A stretch of 64,000 bases of DNA from Symbiotaphrina buchneri (taxonomy: Eukaryota; Ascomycota; Symbiotaphrinales; Symbiotaphrinaceae): assembly GCA_001599915.1 (NCBI GenBank), contig BCIG01000025.1:62001-126000 (forward strand). The letters run 5' to 3'. Positions 22,202 to 34,122 of the stretch are shown piece after piece. Position 1 is the first letter of the stretch. The number at the start of each line of letters is the position of its first letter. The translations under genes and the position numbers were made by a program. The notes beneath the pieces were generated by a model, which made no database searches, was not told where the DNA came from, and saw only the letters and a list, made by a program, of their open reading frames with translations.

Positions 22202-24804
22202 ATGAGGTCCGAGGAAATGGACGATGCGTTGATGGATGGGGTGGATGGGGAGCGCTCGGAGAATGAAGGGTCAAAGAGAAAAGAAAGAGCCGCACTGGCA
22301 GCGCAAGTGAGACGCACAACCGTCCCTTCGCCCGCCACGGCATGCATATCCGATTCTAATCAGCTTGTACTAGGCTTGTGAAACAGCAGGGCACGAAAGA
22401 CAAAATGCGACGAACAACGTCCCAAGTGCAGATTGTGCACGCGACTAGGGGTCGAATGCGTCTACCGAGAAGCCAAGCCCACCAAGTCAGTGCTGACGCC
22501 TATGGTTGGTAACATGAGAGTACTGTGCAACGACTGATCGTCATTATAGGAAAGACAAGACGCTTGTTCACATCCTTCACAGTCTTCATCGAATAGAAAA
22601 CAGACTCGGTACCATTGCCCCTGAGTCCTTTGGGACCTCAACTTCAACTGTCAGCGCTTCGGACCCGTCACCATCTTCAACTTCACCATTTCCTACGCCA
22701 CCTGTGCCAGTACGCTCACCTCATGAATCACGGAAACGAGTTAAGCAAGAAGGAGAGCGTGGGGGAAGCATGGATAGCCAGTCTACTAATATAGTCAACC
22801 CGCCGGTACCACTCGAGTCGCAAAACACTTTCAAAGTTGGCGACAAGGAACTCTCAAGGCCTTATCGGCATATGGCCGCGGCACACAAGATCTTGCTTTG
22901 GCCAGCGATGCGAGCCAACTTAGAACAGCTAGGTATCAAGACCGGCGAGACATTCCGGTTACTGGAAAAGGATGGAGTTTCGTGGGTCATTCGTCTGCAA
23001 CGAGAACGAAACTTCATTGGTCTGCCGGTCCAGGACGGTACACCAAGGCTGGTAGAGAGTCAAGTGACGGAGGGAAGACAACATTTTCAGAACCTTCCTC
23101 CAGAAGATATGCGGATCCTGGCAGACTACTATTTCGACACCTTCAATCTACAATATCCAATTCTCGACCGGGAGACTTTCAATCAACAAACACTGCCAGA
23201 AGTGCAGAAAAGGGGTTTTGGACTTGATGATGCAGACTCTGTGATTGCTCTTCTGGTATTCGCGCTGGGGAAGGTCGGGTATGAGGGTACCTACGGTCCG
23301 CCGATATCATATACCAATGGCCGACAGAGCGGCATCCGGGGCGGTACACCAAAGATCCCCCCGGGTCTGGACATCTTCAACGAAGCGCGCAAACGGATGG
23401 GATTCAACATGTCGAGATGTGATTTGGGTGACGTTCAAGCCTTTTCTCTCGCAGCGTAAGCAGAACGTCACAAGGTTGGGTTTGTCAAAGCGTTGGACTC
23501 ACGGTTTGATCGACTAGGTTATACTTTGCTGCTTGTTGCCGACATTTGGTGAGAGATCAACACGATACTGTTGGGACTTGTTGGACTAACTTCACCTCCT
23601 AGGATTTTTGGAGGATGGCTGTTACGGCATCTACAGCTTGCCAGGCGTTAATCAAAGGGTAAATTGCTATGGGTGCACACGTCAAAGAAAGCAGGCTAAT
23701 TCTTTCAAGGTCTCTTCCCATCGATTGGAACACTTTTCTCGGCGATCAAATCAAGCGAGTTTACTGGCATTGTATTATTATGGAAGAGTGAGCCGATCAT
23801 TTCCTCCATAGTGGTCAAAGCTGACTCCTATGGCAGTTCGCTTCTGCTGGAATTGGATATGCCCTCGACCGGGATTCGCGCATTTGCTGAAGAAGTTCCC
23901 TTACCACAATTCATAGCTCCTCATCCCAAAGAACGACAACTGGCCGACAACGCTCTTCTTTTTCAATACCACTACCTAGCGCAAATCTCCGTGCGACGAC
24001 TCGGCACGCGAATACACTCCACGCTCTACAGCAGTAGGTTGCGCGCATCGCACACGTCATCTGCCGCTAACATCACCGTCCAGCTTTCGAAGGCGAGCAG
24101 GAAGATAATTCGAATTCGGGCGTCCCGCCTATGTCGATAATCAAAGAGCTGGATCGGCAATTGGAGTCGTGGAGATCTCTTTTGCCTGCTCCCCTTCAGT
24201 GGGACGATCCTGTGATGGACCACGCAGCAGGCGACGGTCTGGATAACTCTTCGATACCGTTGTACAGTGCAGACCACTCCGCTGTCCGTAGGGACATACC
24301 ACACAATATGGATGTCGTAGTCGCCCAACTACGGTCCCGGTACTACTTTACGAAATATCTCATCTATCGACCTTTTATCTACAAAGCGCTGCATTTCCCG
24401 AACAACATGACCGAAGAAGACATCGAATGCTGCGCCATATGCCTAAAGGTTCCTTCCTTCCCCTCCAATCTCTCCCTCACCGGACTTCACTAACTCCTTT
24501 TCAACCAACACAGTCCTGCATCCGCTGGCCAATCTACATGGCGCCACCCGTGACCAAGATCCGACTCCTACCCTACCTCTTCACATGGCCTCAGAACTAC
24601 CTGGGGATCCTGCTGATCATGCACCTGACGCAGGAGAACGACATCCTGCGGCACGTGCGCGAGACGCGGTTCGAGCCCGGCGAGATGGAGGAGAGCGTGG
24701 CGCTCATGCTGGACTTCATCTGGGACCTGCGGCAGATGTGCACCATCGCCGAGTGGTCCACCAAGGTGCTGCGCTATATCTACCGCATGCCGCCCACGCC
24801 GTAA
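22202..24804 (+). CDS. Zn2Cys6 transcription factor, zinc cluster frameshifted
   Basis: Nuclear regulator with an N-terminal Zn2Cys6 DNA-binding cluster and a fungal-specific transcription-factor domain (PF04082). Nine exons: 22202-22306, 22374-22485, 22550-23455, 23518-23548, 23603-23658, 23710-23787, 23837-24033, 24084-24448, 24514-24804. Exons 3-9 join in frame and give characteristic stretches: LADYYFDTFNLQYPILDR, VYWHCIIMEDSLLLELD and YRPFIYKALHFP. In exon 2 the cluster reads ACET, then RARKTKCDEQRPKCRLC and TRLGVEC, but the two parts are in different frames: one base (a T of the second Cys codon) is missing between 22385 and 22386. Exon 2 is 112 nt, where the flanking phases require 113. 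So this copy either lacks a working zinc cluster or has a sequencing error. The ATG at 22202 fits exon 1; another ATG at 22165 is out of frame. Targets unknown. Confidence 0.85.
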
Positions 24805-25715
24805 CATACGGGCGAGAGCGAGGCAAGGAGAGGAGGGAGTTAGTGGTGGTTGAATGCGTGTGTGCGTATGCGCCGCACGGTATAATTGTTGCGATTTGGC
24901 GATGGAGCTAGCCTCACGCACTCATGCTGCTTTGTCTGGTGGATTTCTCCCCGAGGCACTGTACAGAGGGAGGCTAGGTACAGTGATGTTTGCAGCGGTA
25001 CTGCTCGGGTTGATCGCTCGGGTGGATGGTGGAGCGGTGCTTTGATGACCATGCATAGCATTGTTGCGTTGCAGCGAGCACGTGCTAGCTTGCATAGCGG
25101 GCGGGCTCTGTTGAGCTTGCCGTGATATATCTCGATTGAGATAGTGGCCTTTAGGACTGTCGGACAGTCCATGTATATACATACATATTCCTCTGGGTGG
25201 AAAAGAATCGAAGGGAGGACGGCCTTGGGAAAAGAGGCCCATGGCTTTATAACAGGAACACACGAGCTTTGAAGATATGAAGCGAGATGTTTCCCCGATT
25301 ATCTTCAATGGTCCTGGTGTCGTAGGCGTGAGGATATGAGCTTTGCCAGCCTAGGCTCCTTGATCTTCAGGCCTATCTCCCACACTCCTAGCCCGTAGTA
25401 TTATGGAAGAAGATGGTGAGCATTTGCTTACTCAGACCTGGTTTGCTCAGCCTGGTGACTTTCAGTGCACTATTGGCCACGTCATCAAGCTTTCGAGAGC
25501 CAAAAGCCATGCTGTGGTGTTCTTTCCGGCAACAAGCCCATATTATCCACGGGCACATGTCAAGATAGAGACTGCCATGGACATGGCCACCTGCGACCGC
25601 GCGCGGATCTGCCCACCAAGACTGCGCACAAACTTCCACTCCAGAACTACCGCATAGAGAGTGTGCTCCCATTCCTTAGCTGTCTTTGCCAAGTTGCTCA
25701 GGTTGCTCATTGGAT
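24805..25715. other. Convergent intergenic region
   Basis: 0.9 kb between the 3' ends of the regulator gene and the HTH gene. No gene or strong repeat is seen. Confidence 0.5.
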
Positions 25716-26240
25716 CTAAACTCTTGCCTTCTGAGGAATCGTCTTATACTTCGGATGGCGTCCCAGAACCGCGTCAACCACATTCTCTTGACTCTCTTTG
25801 ACAAGCAGCTCTAGCCGCTCATCTCTAACCCGTTGCCATGACTTTGACCGCGGTATCCTTTCATACTTCGGAAACCTCTTCAAAAACCTCGTCAACCACT
25901 GCTGACCCAGCGGCCCCGCCTTTTCCCTTTCCTCCTCCGTCAGGCCCTTTCTGTAAATCCCCTCCGCCGCTCTCTTCACATGCCTTTTCTCAAGCACCAA
26001 CCCAATCTCCTCCGCCAGATCGAGAAAAGCACACAGCGCCGCCTCCTGCGCTTCAGAGAGGCGCTTGTTGGTCGCCGCCCGAGCGCTTTTGGATTGCCGC
26101 CCTTTGAAACGCGCGCGGAGCCGGGTGGCCGGGAGGTTTTTGTCACGCGCTAAAGCTGCGATGTTGGGTTTTGGGTTGTCCCTGACGGATTCTAGGGCTT
26201 CAGAGATGCGTGATTCGATGGAGGCGTAGGATTCGGGCAT
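25716..26240 (-). CDS. Lone CENP-B-type HTH protein (transposase-derived)
   Basis: 174-aa single-exon frame starting at MPESYASIES; the frame upstream is open only through non-ATG codons. Residues about 5-60 look like the N-terminal psq-type helix-turn-helix (ESVRDNPKPNIAALARDKN then TRLRARFKGR). Residues about 65-140 look like the CENP-B/Tc5 HTH (LSEAQEAALCAFLDLAEEIG and PLGQQWLTRFLKRFP). These two modules form the DNA-binding half of pogo/Tigger/Fot1 transposases. The DDE catalytic half is absent: the frame ends shortly after KYKTIPQKARV. Free-standing proteins of this type are common in filamentous fungi. It may be an exapted DNA-binding protein or the 5' remnant of a dead element. I saw no terminal inverted repeats around it. 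Confidence 0.72.
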   Translation of the reverse strand: MPESYASIESRISEALESVRDNPKPNIAALARDKNLPATRLRARFKGRQSKSARAATNKRLSEAQEAALCAFLDLAEEIGLVLEKRHVKRAAEGIYRKGLTEEEREKAGPLGQQWLTRFLKRFPKYERIPRSKSWQRVRDERLELLVKESQENVVDAVLGRHPKYKTIPQKARV

Positions 26241-27584
26241 GGTTTGTGGAGATAGGTTTGTGGGGGAGGTAAGGATCGAGGTGGTTACGTGGAGCTGGAA
26301 GGTTGCGTTGAGCAAGGGCCCTTGGCGTAGGTTAGGTTAGGGAAGTGCAGCGAGACTGCCATATATTTGCTCTGGTATGATTTGGGAGGGGAATTAGCAC
26401 TTTTCCACCTGATTTATTTGCTCGATTTCTTCCGAAAATGCCATAATAACAGAGGCTAATTCGGGCCACTTAATGGGGCATCTTGGTTCTTGCTCCAGCC
26501 ATATGCACAGCGGGAGAGCTTTTCCTGAAGGAACGAGATTCCCCTTCGGCATCTACGATTCTACACCGTAGCAGGGGTATTTATTGTATGTTACGAGTTT
26601 GAGATTCCCCTTCGGCATCTACGGCTCTACTGTACGAAGGACTACCTCCATCTCTTTCAGGTACGCTCTTTCTTCGACGGCCTTCCAGCCTCCAGACAAG
26701 GGCTGGCCAAGTCATGTGAACAGAGAACACACTTGGCGCAGGGCTCGTTGTCGGCTTGGCCAGAATCTTGGCGCATGTAAATGGCTGAAGTCAGCATCAT
26801 TCCAAGAAACACTCGACTGTCTGACCTGAAACCCCCAAGAAAACGTCCAAGACCTTCTTTTTCCCTCTCCGAAGTCCACGCCGCCCAGACGTCCAATTAA
26901 CGTTGGCACCATCCGACTCCGGTAAACTCCCCGTTCGGACCCACTCACGCCATTCGCTCGATTTCCCTCGCGATCCTTCGCGAACAATCTCCCGTATCGG
27001 GATGACCACCAATGGCGTAGGTGGCTCTTACGCCCAGCTGGCTGGGCACACCCTTCGATCTTCATCAGCTGTTCGATTCTCGGCCTTGGCCTCGGGTTCC
27101 CCTTGCACATATGCGGCTGTCAGCTGTTGGCATTACCTGATGCGCTTGGTGTCTCTCACGCGGAGCCGGCTGCTGCGCCAATAATGTTCGTACGCAGCAG
27201 CAAGCAGCAGCGAACCAGCGTGCGAGGAACCCGTCCCAAGCCCGCAGAGTAACCCCACAGTCACGGTATTCGGTCATGAGGCCACGATCCTGGATGGGGT
27301 CGCGCCCAGAGTGGAACGTTTCACGCATGTGTGGAGAAGGTTCTTGGAACTGCCGCTAGAGCCCCGTGGAAGGATGTCTGGGGCTGGATGAGGGCGAGTA
27401 CTTTTACTCGCCCACCCGCCCTTTTGTTATCCCCCTCCTTCCCTCTTTTCCGTAAGAGTCAACATTCATCCAACGCTTCGATAACAATACACCTATATCT
27501 GCGTCGCACCTCCTCTGTTCTGGAGCTTGTCTCGTTGCCTCTGCCTTCCAGAACACAGGAGTTGAACTGCACCAGCTAGCAACC
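26241..27584. other. Intergenic, divergent promoters
   Basis: 1.3 kb upstream of both the HTH gene and the hexose transporter. It contains a 23-bp direct repeat (26535-26557 and 26601-26623). No gene is called. Confidence 0.5.
26535..26623. repeat. 23-bp perfect direct repeat pair
   Basis: The same 23 bases (GAGATTCCCC then TTCGGCATCTACG) occur at 26535-26557 and 26601-26623, 66 bp apart, each followed by a similar short run (ATTCTAC versus GCTCTAC). It looks like a local duplication about 300-370 bp upstream of the HTH gene. Confidence 0.85.
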
Positions 27585-29465
27585 ATGTATCACATCGCCA
27601 ACATCTACTTCATCGCCGCCGTCGCCATCATCGGCGGCGGCTTATTCGGCTTCGATATCTCCTCCATGTCCGCCATGTAAGCATATCTTCATGCGATTTG
27701 ACGTGCAGGTGTTGACAACTCGACCAGCATCCCATCCCAAGCCTATCTTTGCTATTTCAACCAAACCGGTGTCAATGCTCAAGGCCAATGCGGTGGCCCA
27801 CGATCAGATGTCCAGGGCGGTATCACTGCGTCAATGGCCGGCGGTTCATGGCTTGGGGCCTTAGTTTCAGGTCCTCTGAGTGATATCCTAGGCCGTAAGA
27901 AGTCCATCATGGTCGGCTCCGTAATTTGGTATGCGATCCGACCCCTCCCATAACCATTCACCACTAACATTCACTCCAGGGTAATCGGATCCGTCATCTG
28001 CTGTGCCTCTCAAAACATCGCGATGCTCATCGTCGGTCGTGTCATCAATGGCCTCTGCGTCGGAATCTGCAGTGCCCAAGTCCCCGTCTACATCTCCGAA
28101 CTTGCGCCGCCAACAAAGCGTGGCCGGCTAGTCGGCGCCCAGCAGTGGGCCATCACCTGGGGGATCATGATCATGTTCTACATCTCCTACGGCGCGTCCT
28201 TCATCAAAGGCGGCAAGAGCGAAGCCGTCTTCCGCCTCCCCTGGGGCCTGCAGATGATCCCCGCCGTGTTGCTTTTCTTCATGATGTTCTTGTTGCCCGA
28301 GTCGCCGCGCTGGCTAGCCCGGCAAGACCGCTGGGAGGAAGCGCACGACGTTCTGGCATTGGTGCATGGGAAGGGCGATCGCAACTCGCCCTTTGTGCTC
28401 GCTGAGCTTAACGACATCAAGGAGATGTGCGAGTTCGAGCGACGCAACGCCGACGTGACGTACCTGGAGCTGTTTAAACCGCATATGCTCAACCGCACGC
28501 ACATCGGCGTCTTCATGCAGATCTGGCAGCAGCTGACTGGAATGAACGTGATGAGTACGTTCCCCTATGCCATCCCTTCTACACATCTCCAACTAATCCC
28601 CTCTCTTTTAGTGTACTACATCTCCTACGTGTTCGCCATGGCCGGACTCCAAGGAAACAACCTGCTCGTGTCCTCCTCGATCCAATACGTCATCAACGTA
28701 GTCATGACCGTGCCCGCCCTCCTCTGGGTCGACCGCTGGGGCCGGCGTCCCACACTGCTCATCGGCGCCGCTCTCATGTCCGTCTGGCTGTTCGCCAACG
28801 CCGGAATCTTCGCCACCAAAGGCGTGTACCAGCCGGACGGCATCAACGGCGTCAAAGAGGCGTCGATGCTCGTCCACGGGTCCGCAGCGAAAGCCATCAT
28901 CGCCTGCTCGTACCTATTCGTGGCCAGCTTCGCGCCGACATGGGGCCCGATCGGCTGGGTGTACCCGCCGGAACTGTTCCCGCTAAGGCTCCGTGGGAAG
29001 GCGGTGGCGCTGACGACCAGCGCCAACTGGGCGTTTAATTTCGCCCTGGGATATTTTGTCCCGCCTGCGTTTGTGAATATTACTTGGAAGACGTATATTC
29101 TGTTTGGAGTTTTCTGTGTGGCGATGTTCTTCCATGTGCTGTTCATGTTCCCGGAGACAGGTAAGTTGCCCCTCCCTCCTTTCCCCTCTCCCTGCCCATC
29201 ACTCACTCTATGCCCCTCTCTTGTACGCTCGTTCGGTGGGCTAAGGTTCTCTCTCTCACAAATAGCGGGCAAGACCCTCGAAGAAGTCGAAGAGATGTTC
29301 TCGGACCCGCGCGGGCCGCGGTACATCGGCACGCCGGCGTGGAAGACGCATGTGGCGACGGCGCGCACGGCGCGCATGGAGCACGGCGAGGTGGATCCCG
29401 AGAAACTCGCGGCGTTTGCGGCGGAGCATCGTGAGAGCAAGTCCACCGCCGGTGCTACTGTGTAA
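27585..29465 (+). CDS. MFS hexose transporter
   Basis: Plasma-membrane proton-coupled monosaccharide transporter, sugar-porter family, 12 predicted TM segments. Five exons: 27585-27676, 27728-27928, 27980-28554, 28612-29160 and 29266-29465, with consistent phases; 538 aa. Motifs: GGGLFGFDISSMSA at TM1, GRKKSIMVGSVIW, GRVINGLCVGICSAQVPVY followed by SELAPPTKRGRL, LPESPRWLARQDR, QIWQQLTGMNVM (the QQxxG region of TM7), DRWGRRPTLLIG, GWVYPPELFPLRLRGK and PETAGKTLEEVEEMF. These fit the fungal glucose/xylose permease group and its usual length of about 530 aa. The last intron (29161-29265) separates the PET and AGKTLEE parts of the C-terminal signature. No sugar-metabolism gene flanks it. Confidence 0.94.
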
Positions 29466-30177
29466 CTAAGTTGTATGTGAGAAGGGGGGAAAGGGGAGAG
29501 AAGTGGCTTGTTGGCTGGTTGGGAGGTTGAGTCGCGTGGAGTATATGCTTCGTGTTGGTCAGTTGGGAAGACGGTGATATGGTCATTCGACGGAGGAGTG
29601 GGAGAAGAACGGAGAGCTGGGTGTGGAAAAGTTTCATTGCTTTTCTGTTACATGCGGGTGCCTAGGTAATTAAGAATGGATCGGAGCGGGTCTTATGTGG
29701 CCTTGCTCCTGTAATATACGATATGATGTATATCTTAGAGTATAATTCTTAATACCCAAATGCCGTCCACGTTTTTCTCTCCAACCCGACATCTACTACT
29801 AAGGATGGTTTTGGTTTATTGCCACTGGCGCATGGCCTTGAAACTTTATCGGACGGAACAAGGTGGATTACGCCTCACTTTACAAGCAATGCCAACCTTA
29901 CCTTACACGATATCTCGAAAGGCTTTTGCCACATTGCCATTCAGTTCTGAGTAGTGTTCATATGGGTTAATAGGTTCAAAGAAGGGGAAAGGCGGACCGC
30001 TCAATTCGATCGCCATAATCAAATTCATGCTATGTAAGAACAATCCCGTTGATGCCTTCGCCCGGTTACCATGCTAGAGAGCAAACTGTGCTTTCAATGC
30101 TGAGCGACTGTCTGACTGTGCAGGCCGTATCATAGAGACATCATCCTTATTGTGTCCTGAGATAGCCACCTCGATTT
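29466..30177. other. Convergent intergenic region
   Basis: 0.7 kb between the 3' ends of the transporter and oxidoreductase genes; nothing recognisable. Confidence 0.5.
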
Positions 30178-31257
30178 TCACTCAGGCATGACCAAGACGA
30201 CCTTGCCAACCGCCTTATTCGCCTCCATATGCTCATGCGCCTGTCCGACGCTCTCGAGGAACAGGACTTTGTCCAGAAACACCTCCTTACTGAAAGTGCC
30301 CAGTTTGATCTTGCGGATGACCTCGTCCAGCGCCTTCTGGGCTTCTTCGTAGTCGTCGTCTGTGGTGGCGTACATAGTCATCTTCCTAGTCGGCGGGATC
30401 ATGGCCGGCGTGAAGTCCTTGATGCTCCATTCCTTGGTCAAGACTCCCGTCACAACCACCGTGCCATGCCTAGCCAATGCACGCAAGGAGAATTTCTCCA
30501 GTTTGTCAGGGCCCACCAGCTCCAATATCGTATCAAAGCCATCGGGCGCGACCTCCCTCCAATGCTTCTCAAGCTCGTCCTCTATCAAGACCTCATCCGC
30601 GCCCGCAGCTTTCAGTTTGATCCTTTTCGCTCTCTGTCTCGTCGTCGCCACAACCTTGCATCCCCTCTCCTTCAGCAGCAAGATCGCCCACACGCCCACA
30701 CTGCTGCTGGCGCCATGCACCAAGACCGTATCGCCCTCCTTGGTCTCGCCCGCCACAAACAGCGACCCCCACGCCGTCCACATGCTCATCGGCACCGCGC
30801 CCAGGATCGCCCACGGCACATCCTCGCTCTCCTTCGGCAGCCGCCACAGCCGCCGCTTGTGGCAAATCGTATACTGCGCGTACGCGCCGTCGTACGCCTT
30901 GCCGCCGCCATAAACCCACCCGGCGACGCGATCACCCTGCGCAAACCCACTCTCACTCCCTGCCTCCGCAACCTCGCCGACGAACTCTTCGCCCAGGATT
31001 TTAGGCGGGTCTTCGTGGTATTCGGACGCGAAGATGCCGAATTCAGGTGGCGCCGGCTTGTCCCCGTTCCGGCCGCGGAGTTCGGCCCGGTTCAGCCCTG
31101 CGGCGCGCACGCGGATCAGAGACCATTCCGGTCCTGGCAGCGTGGGCTTCGGGTAGGATTTGTCGATTGTGAAGCAAGAGGATGGCGGGTCGGCGCCAGG
31201 AGAGGACAGCACGGCAGCGACCATGGTGCCCGAAGGCTTATTGTCCCAAGAGGGCAT
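30178..31257 (-). CDS. Quinone oxidoreductase-like MDR dehydrogenase
   Basis: Medium-chain dehydrogenase/reductase of the zinc-independent quinone-oxidoreductase / enoyl-reductase type, expected to be a cytosolic NADPH-dependent reductase. Single exon, 359 aa. Seen: RVRAAGLNRAELRGRNG in the GroES-like half, ILGEEFVGEVAEAGSESGF with GDRV, then the Rossmann half with GDTVLVHGASSSVGVWAILL, where the GxxxSVG element takes the place of the usual GAAGGVG nucleotide-binding loop, and TTRQRAKR, a basic patch consistent with NADPH preference. The Cys/His zinc ligands of alcohol dehydrogenases are not present. Start and stop are unambiguous. Physiological substrate unknown; its neighbours give no hint. 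Confidence 0.9.
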   Translation of the reverse strand: MPSWDNKPSGTMVAAVLSSPGADPPSSCFTIDKSYPKPTLPGPEWSLIRVRAAGLNRAELRGRNGDKPAPPEFGIFASEYHEDPPKILGEEFVGEVAEAGSESGFAQGDRVAGWVYGGGKAYDGAYAQYTICHKRRLWRLPKESEDVPWAILGAVPMSMWTAWGSLFVAGETKEGDTVLVHGASSSVGVWAILLLKERGCKVVATTRQRAKRIKLKAAGADEVLIEDELEKHWREVAPDGFDTILELVGPDKLEKFSLRALARHGTVVVTGVLTKEWSIKDFTPAMIPPTRKMTMYATTDDDYEEAQKALDEVIRKIKLGTFSKEVFLDKVLFLESVGQAHEHMEANKAVGKVVLVMPE

Positions 31258-31946
31258 GCTGGGCGATGTTGCAGCGTTATTTGCAGCGCTGGTGAGATAT
31301 GTAATGGAGATGCAGCTTCAAGTTCTCAATAGCCTTTTGTGGTTTTCATAAAGAAAAGAAGCTGACGGAGAGCATCGGCAGGGCAGGTGCGAAGGAAGTG
31401 GAAGTCCATGGACTTAAGGAACCCTTGTACCTCCGTTCGTATAGCCGACGTCATCGCTCTCCACCTCCGCACCCCACCGACTGGTGTGACAGGATGTCTT
31501 CGAAGACTGCATATTTTCGGTTCTTTACTCCTTCCTCCGACAGCGCTTCCTTGCTCGTGGGACCGCTTTATGATTCAAGGAAAGACCCATCACTGAGGTG
31601 GCCATGGTTCGATGTTGACAGTTTACTAGTTGGATTTCGGTCGCGCCGCGACCTTTTCAAATCCGGTCTTCATCACATCTGACAAGCTAGGACAGTAGGA
31701 TCCAGCAACGAGCTTTTCCAAATGCAGTGGTACATAATCATACAGCCGCCATATTCGCTGCCTGTTGAGGACAGTTCACCAGTGACTTACGGACGATTAA
31801 CATGATGTCGAGGACGATATGTTTCAAGACTAAGATGCACGCCTAAGGTAGTCGGTTACGCCGTCCCCGATCAGGAAGGTGATAGGACTCAACGGCCAGG
31901 CATCTCTCATTCCTCGTTCCTGTCTCACTCCCAACTCCAAGTCAAG
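31258..31946. other. Intergenic, divergent promoters
   Basis: 0.7 kb between divergent oxidoreductase and beta-lactamase-like genes. No gene seen. Confidence 0.5.
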
Positions 31947-33882
31947 ATGCTGTCCCTATCGGCATTCATCCTGGCATTCTCCATCGCCGGAGCATATGCC
32001 GAGTGCTACCGTCCCGGTCCCGCCTTCCCCAAACCCACATTGAAAGCCAATGACCCCGCACTCACGGCGCTGTTTTACAACCTGACCTCAGCCGTCAACG
32101 GCCTATTGTCCTCTGGCAGCACCACGAATCCAAAATGGGAGACCAACTCTACATCCTTTTCCATCCAGCTGACGTCTGCTGATGAAGCGCTGTGGTCGCA
32201 CCATCACATTGCTCCAGTGCTGGGTAATTACAGTGAAGCCGAGCCTGGGTCTGTGACGGGGGACACGGCGTTTCGGATTGCTAGTATTTCAAAGACCTTC
32301 ACTGTGTATGCTTTGCTCGTAGAAGGAGTCGATCTGAAATCGCCGATTACGCACTATATCCCTGAGTTGCTTGATGGGAACGATGGTGGTGTGGATTGGG
32401 AAGAGATAAGCCTGGAAAGTCTTGCAAGCCAGCTGAGCGGGATCCCAAGAGAGTGTGAGCTTCTCTCACAATGATAGATGACGGTGGATCAGCTAATGCC
32501 GGAATAGATGGCCAACAAGACCTCACAGTTGACCGAGAACTGCTCGAGGATCCACTCGCTGCAGGCCTGCCTCCTGTATCCGACGATGACATTCCCTTGT
32601 GCGGCAAGACGCGGGATGACCAAGTTTGCACCAAAGAAGGTAAATCCTCGTTCCCCCTGCCTTTGACAGCCACTGAGCGTTAGCAGTGTATCTTCGGGGT
32701 CTCAAAACCAGATCTCCAGTTTACGCTCCGAACCATATCTCCACCTACTCCAATGTGGCGTTCACCCTGCTCGGCTTAGCGCTGCAGAACGTCACCGGAA
32801 AATCATACAGTGAAGCTATCAATCACAACGTTCTGAAGCCTCTACAGATGGCTGATACTGGGGTCAACACACCGCCGGATTCCGCGGGTATCATACCTGC
32901 CGGTGCGAACGATTGGGCTACTCAACTCGGCGTCAACAATCCGTATGTCATCCCACCGAACTATTAATAAGGTTGTAACACATGTGGCTAATACTCGAGT
33001 AGGTCCGGAGGCATCTATTCCACAACCAACGACCTGGTACTCTACATGCGCTCACTCCTCAACCCCCAACTCCTCTCCACCGCACAGCTCAACGCCTGGC
33101 TGAAACCGCACTCCTACGGGCCGGGCCTATACTCCGCCTACGGCATGCCATGGGAGACCTCCCGCCGCACCGATCTGTCCTCCGACGGCCGCGCGATCGA
33201 CATCTTCACCAAAGGCGGGAGTCTTGCGGGCTACTACTCGACCATAATGGTGATCCCCGAGTTCAACATCGGCCTTGTGGTCCTCGTTGCGGGCGATTTC
33301 GCTGCAAAGCCAGCCTTGCAGGACGCTCTTGTGGCGCGTATTGTTTCCGGTATTGAGAAGATTGTCAGAGAAGATACCCGGAAACGCTATGCGGGCGTGT
33401 ACGAAGCGAGCGGGCTCAACTCGTCCATCACGCTAGAAGTCGACGACTTCGGATCGGGGATGCGTATCGCGCGGTGGATATCCAACGGCACGGACTTCCT
33501 GCCCGTGTACGGCAAGCTTCGGAACAACCCCGACAGCCGGCTCAAAGACGACGGGCGAGACTGGATGGAGGGATACCAGGCGCGGCTGTTCCCGGCTGAT
33601 TTGAAAAAGGGGGAGCATGGGGAAGCGTGGCGGCTGCAGATGTGGAAAGAGGATTCTGATCCGGAGGATCAGAGTATGTGCATGAATGATGTCGATAGCT
33701 TGATGTATGGCAATAGGGCGCTGCAGGAGTTTGTGTTTAGGATTGCGGAGGGCGGACGGGTGCAGGCGCTGGAGTTGCCGGCTTTTAGGGTGGTGTTGAA
33801 GAAGCGGATGCAGACAAGTGGCAAGAGTCCCATGGGAAGGCTTTGGGATGGTGGGATGCAGGTCCTGGGCTTTCAAGGCTGA
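31947..33882 (+). CDS. Secreted serine beta-lactamase-like / S12 family enzyme
   Basis: Predicted secreted hydrolase of the class C beta-lactamase / D-Ala-D-Ala peptidase / esterase fold. Four exons: 31947-32454, 32508-32639, 32687-32942 and 33003-33882 (phases 1, 1, 2); 591 aa. N-terminal signal peptide MLSLSAFILAFSIAGAYA. Catalytic elements in order: SISK (SxxK, nucleophile Ser and Lys), YSN in TYSNVAF (YxN), and KGG in FTKGGSLAGYY (KTG-like box). The conserved GLPPVSDDDIPLCG loop of fungal members is recovered only with exon 2 read in the frame set by phase 1; the other open frame across exon 2 gives an unrelated peptide. Multiple N-x-S/T sites fit secretion. The C-terminal ~200 residues form the usual extra domain. 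Substrate unknown: lactonase, esterase or peptidase activities all occur in this family. Confidence 0.88.
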
Positions 33883-34122
33883 TACGAAAAGGGAGCTTTG
33901 TTCCTCGGCATTTTGAGTAATGGAGGGCTTGCTCCACTGCGGTCCGACAGATGGAGATGGAATGCTCCTGCCGAGCAGTATGCCATGGACATCTCAGATT
34001 CCGTGACGTCGTCAGACTCCAGAGTGATAGATACAAGCACCATCCACACAGTCCTCCATTTCTAAACCTGTCCTTCCATTTCCTTCAACCAAAAAATGAC
34101 CCTTCCCACCACCTCCTCTCGC

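Noticed and set aside
32508-32639. Alternative reading of beta-lactamase exon 2 starting MANKTSQLTENC
   Set aside because: It does not match the family and breaks phase at both junctions; the phase-1 frame gives the conserved GLPPVSDDDIPLCG loop.
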